Assembly: GCA_964580085.1 (NCBI GenBank)
Contig: CAZOJF010000001.1
Location: forward strand, 10,849-74,848
Length of the DNA stretch: 64,000 nucleotides
Direction: 5' to 3'
Source: CAYUWK01 sp964580085
GTDB taxonomy: Bacteria > Patescibacteriota > Minisyncoccia > Minisyncoccales > CG1-02-41-26
Part shown: piece after piece, positions 62,497-64,000 of the stretch
How positions within the stretch are numbered: the first letter of the stretch is position 1
Layout: every line of letters starts with the position of its first letter
Program-made: the position numbers and the translations under genes
The notes under the pieces: generated by a model
Database searches by the model: none
Told to the model about the DNA's origin: nothing
The model's input: only the letters and a program-made list of their open reading frames with translations

Positions 62497-63957
62497 TTAT
62501 GTTACCCAGTATTTCTTTTTAGTCATTTGGTCTCTTTTAATTTCTATCTTTTTTATTTCTTGTTTGGATTGTTTTACTAATTTTTCAAAATCTTTTTCTT
62601 TTAGCTTGCTTAATTTTTTAACTTCTTTCTCTAGGTCTTGTTTTTTATTTTTTTTAGGATTATCTAAAACATTACTTAATAATATGTTTAAAATATTACC
62701 AATCTTGGGACCGGGTGAAATCTTTAGAATTTTTATTATATCGTTCCCTTTGATTTTTAACATTTTAACCGAAACAGGATCTTGGGAAACCTTTTCTATT
62801 ATATATCTCAAATGTCTTAGTTTATATGGTTCTGCTTTTGGTACGCCAGAACCAATTCTGTCGCACATTCTTAATTCTAAAAGTTCATTGATATTTTCAG
62901 AACCTACTTCTCTAACTAATTTTCTAACAGATGCTTCTCCAACTTCTCCAACATTATAATAAAAAAGATGATATCTTACTAATTTTACTATTTTTTCTAC
63001 ATCTTTTTTGGAGAACCTTAATCTCTGTAATATTTCTTTAGTTATTTTTGCACCTATTACTTCATGATTATAAAAAGTAGAGTCTAACCCGTCTCCTTGT
63101 TTTGCTTTCGGTTTTCCAACATCATGCAAAAGAGCAGATACACGAACATATTTTGAAAATTCTTTTTTACAAGCATATTCTAAACTTAAAACATTGTGTT
63201 GGTAAATTTGATAAATATGATGTTTGTTTTGGCCAACTCCAAATCCTAGTTCCAATTCAGGAATAATATATTTCAAAAGGCCTAGTTTCCTTAATATTTC
63301 TATCCCCTCTGCTCCTCTTCTAGACATTATAATCTTCATTAGTTCGTCTCTTATTCTTTCTTTGGAAATAAAATTTAAAAGATTAGCCTTTTTTTGAATT
63401 GTTTTTTTTGTCTTTTCTTCTATCTTCCAAGTTTTATTTGGCTCTAATGTGATAGCAAATCTAACTGCTCTCATTAATCTTAAAGCATCTTCGGACAATC
63501 TTTTTTCAGGATCTCCCACTGTTCGGATAATTTTATTCTTTAAATCTTTCTGACCATTAAAAGGATCTATAATTTTTAATCCTAATCCCATGGCCATGGC
63601 ATTAACTGTAAAATCTCTTCTGGATAAGTCTTGCCTAATAGTTTTAGCCCATTTTATTTTATCGGGATGTCTTTTATCAGTATATTTTTCTTCTGTTCTA
63701 AAAGGTGTTATCTCTATCCCCTTTTCTTGTTTTTTCTTTGAACCAGATAATACGGTGACGGTCCCAAAATTATTATTATAAAAATTATTAGGAAAAATCT
63801 TCATAGTTTCTTCTGGTTTAGCATTGGTGGCAATATCCCAATCATTTGGGTTTGTTCCTCTTAAAGAATCTCTAACACATCCTCCCACAATGTAAGATTG
63901 GAAACCATTCTTTTTAAATTCTTTCATAATAGATTGTACTTGTTTTGGTAATTTCAT
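62497..63957 (-). CDS. cca: CCA tRNA nucleotidyltransferase with HD domain
   Basis: 486 residues. Class II nucleotidyltransferase: SYIVGGCVRDSLRGTNPNDW and DIATNAKPEE (metal DxD), RRDFTVNAMAMGL, EDALRLMRAVRFAI. Then an HD domain (VSALLHDVGKPKAKQ; YNHEVIGAKITKEIL) with metal residues kept, and a lysine-rich end. It adds or repairs the CCA end. That fits the neighbourhood: three tRNAs directly downstream and the tmRNA at the other end of the window all lack an encoded CCA. Confidence 0.93.
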   Translation of the reverse strand: MKLPKQVQSIMKEFKKNGFQSYIVGGCVRDSLRGTNPNDWDIATNAKPEETMKIFPNNFYNNNFGTVTVLSGSKKKQEKGIEITPFRTEEKYTDKRHPDKIKWAKTIRQDLSRRDFTVNAMAMGLGLKIIDPFNGQKDLKNKIIRTVGDPEKRLSEDALRLMRAVRFAITLEPNKTWKIEEKTKKTIQKKANLLNFISKERIRDELMKIIMSRRGAEGIEILRKLGLLKYIIPELELGFGVGQNKHHIYQIYQHNVLSLEYACKKEFSKYVRVSALLHDVGKPKAKQGDGLDSTFYNHEVIGAKITKEILQRLRFSKKDVEKIVKLVRYHLFYYNVGEVGEASVRKLVREVGSENINELLELRMCDRIGSGVPKAEPYKLRHLRYIIEKVSQDPVSVKMLKIKGNDIIKILKISPGPKIGNILNILLSNVLDNPKKNKKQDLEKEVKKLSKLKEKDFEKLVKQSKQEIKKIEIKRDQMTKKKYWVT

Positions 63958-64000
63958 ATTTTATTATTATGCCTTAAAAATTGATTTTTTTCAATTTTTC

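Noticed and set aside
62344..62580. ORF beginning at the tRNA-Ala/tRNA-Pro genes, plus strand
   Set aside because: It is the reverse complement of two tRNA genes and the end of cca. The same false peptide appears over tRNA-Ala copy 1 at 59339-59545.

Overview
The window is low-GC, tightly packed bacterial DNA with short intergenic gaps. It uses TGA as a stop codon (smpB and infC both end in TGA). Many genes have weak or no Shine-Dalgarno sequence, proteins are often short or split (a two-gene VirB4, a stand-alone polA-type exonuclease, a MurE-like ligase without the usual N-terminal domain), and tRNAs do not encode CCA. A split type IV secretion system, DUF-rich envelope genes and stand-alone CheY proteins add to the picture. 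Together these suggest a Candidate Phyla Radiation (Patescibacteria, probably Parcubacteria-like) genome using the standard bacterial code. The exact lineage is inference.

Layout. 1-1660: end of smpB, tmRNA, and the infC-rpmI-rplT operon. 1658-5104: CapA-like and NUDIX genes, a decaying Ig-like surface protein, and a small MerR-type regulator. 5266-11136: minus-strand operon of a SLOG protein, an EF-Tu-domain protein, an aromatic amino acid permease, an intein-containing endonuclease Q and a flippase-like membrane protein. 11297-16642: an AbiEii-type pair, a GNAT acetyltransferase, glmS and a Trm9-like methyltransferase, divergent from Elp3. 16757-17358: promoter, SAM-I-type riboswitch and a small membrane protein. 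17456-27026: cell-wall ligase, NIF3, rpsT, holA and a signalling cluster (four CheY-like proteins, a PAS histidine kinase, HAMP and PocR proteins, a 5'-3' exonuclease). 27153-33900: first type IV secretion locus (PrgI, split VirB4, cysteine-rich membrane-anchored proteins). 33903-38807: origin-type cluster jag-yidC-yidD-rnpA-rpmH / dnaA-dnaN with a DnaA box. 38804-46242: PBP1A, acidic repeat protein, nuclease-like protein, YebC, lamin-tail protein, a stand-alone structured ncRNA, a PilB/GspE ATPase, a degenerate DHH protein and TsaE. 46247-55377: second type IV secretion locus (VirB2-like fusions, cysteine-rich protein, SPFH protein, VirB6-like channel). 55408-58771: rsmA, LysM-M23 peptidase, nusA. 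58772-63957: accretion zone around two nearly identical tRNA-Ala(CGC) genes with an AbiE toxin-antitoxin pair and a THUMP methyltransferase, then tRNA-Pro and the CCA-adding enzyme.

How the genes work together. The core is translation, replication initiation and membrane insertion around the origin. The accessory layer is an envelope-spanning type IV machine with repeated cysteine-rich helical partners, a phosphorelay made of single-domain parts, and tRNA modification (Elp3 with a Trm9-like enzyme; a THUMP methyltransferase). Best candidates for something undescribed: the roughly 128-nt RNA at 43301-43428 with its own promoter and a terminal stem that doubles as its terminator; the SAM riboswitch controlling an orphan membrane protein; the bacterial Elp3/Trm9 pair with start codons 5 nt apart; the family of secretion-locus proteins sharing a P-I/V-G-x-x-V motif plus cysteine clusters; and an intein inside the active site of endonuclease Q.
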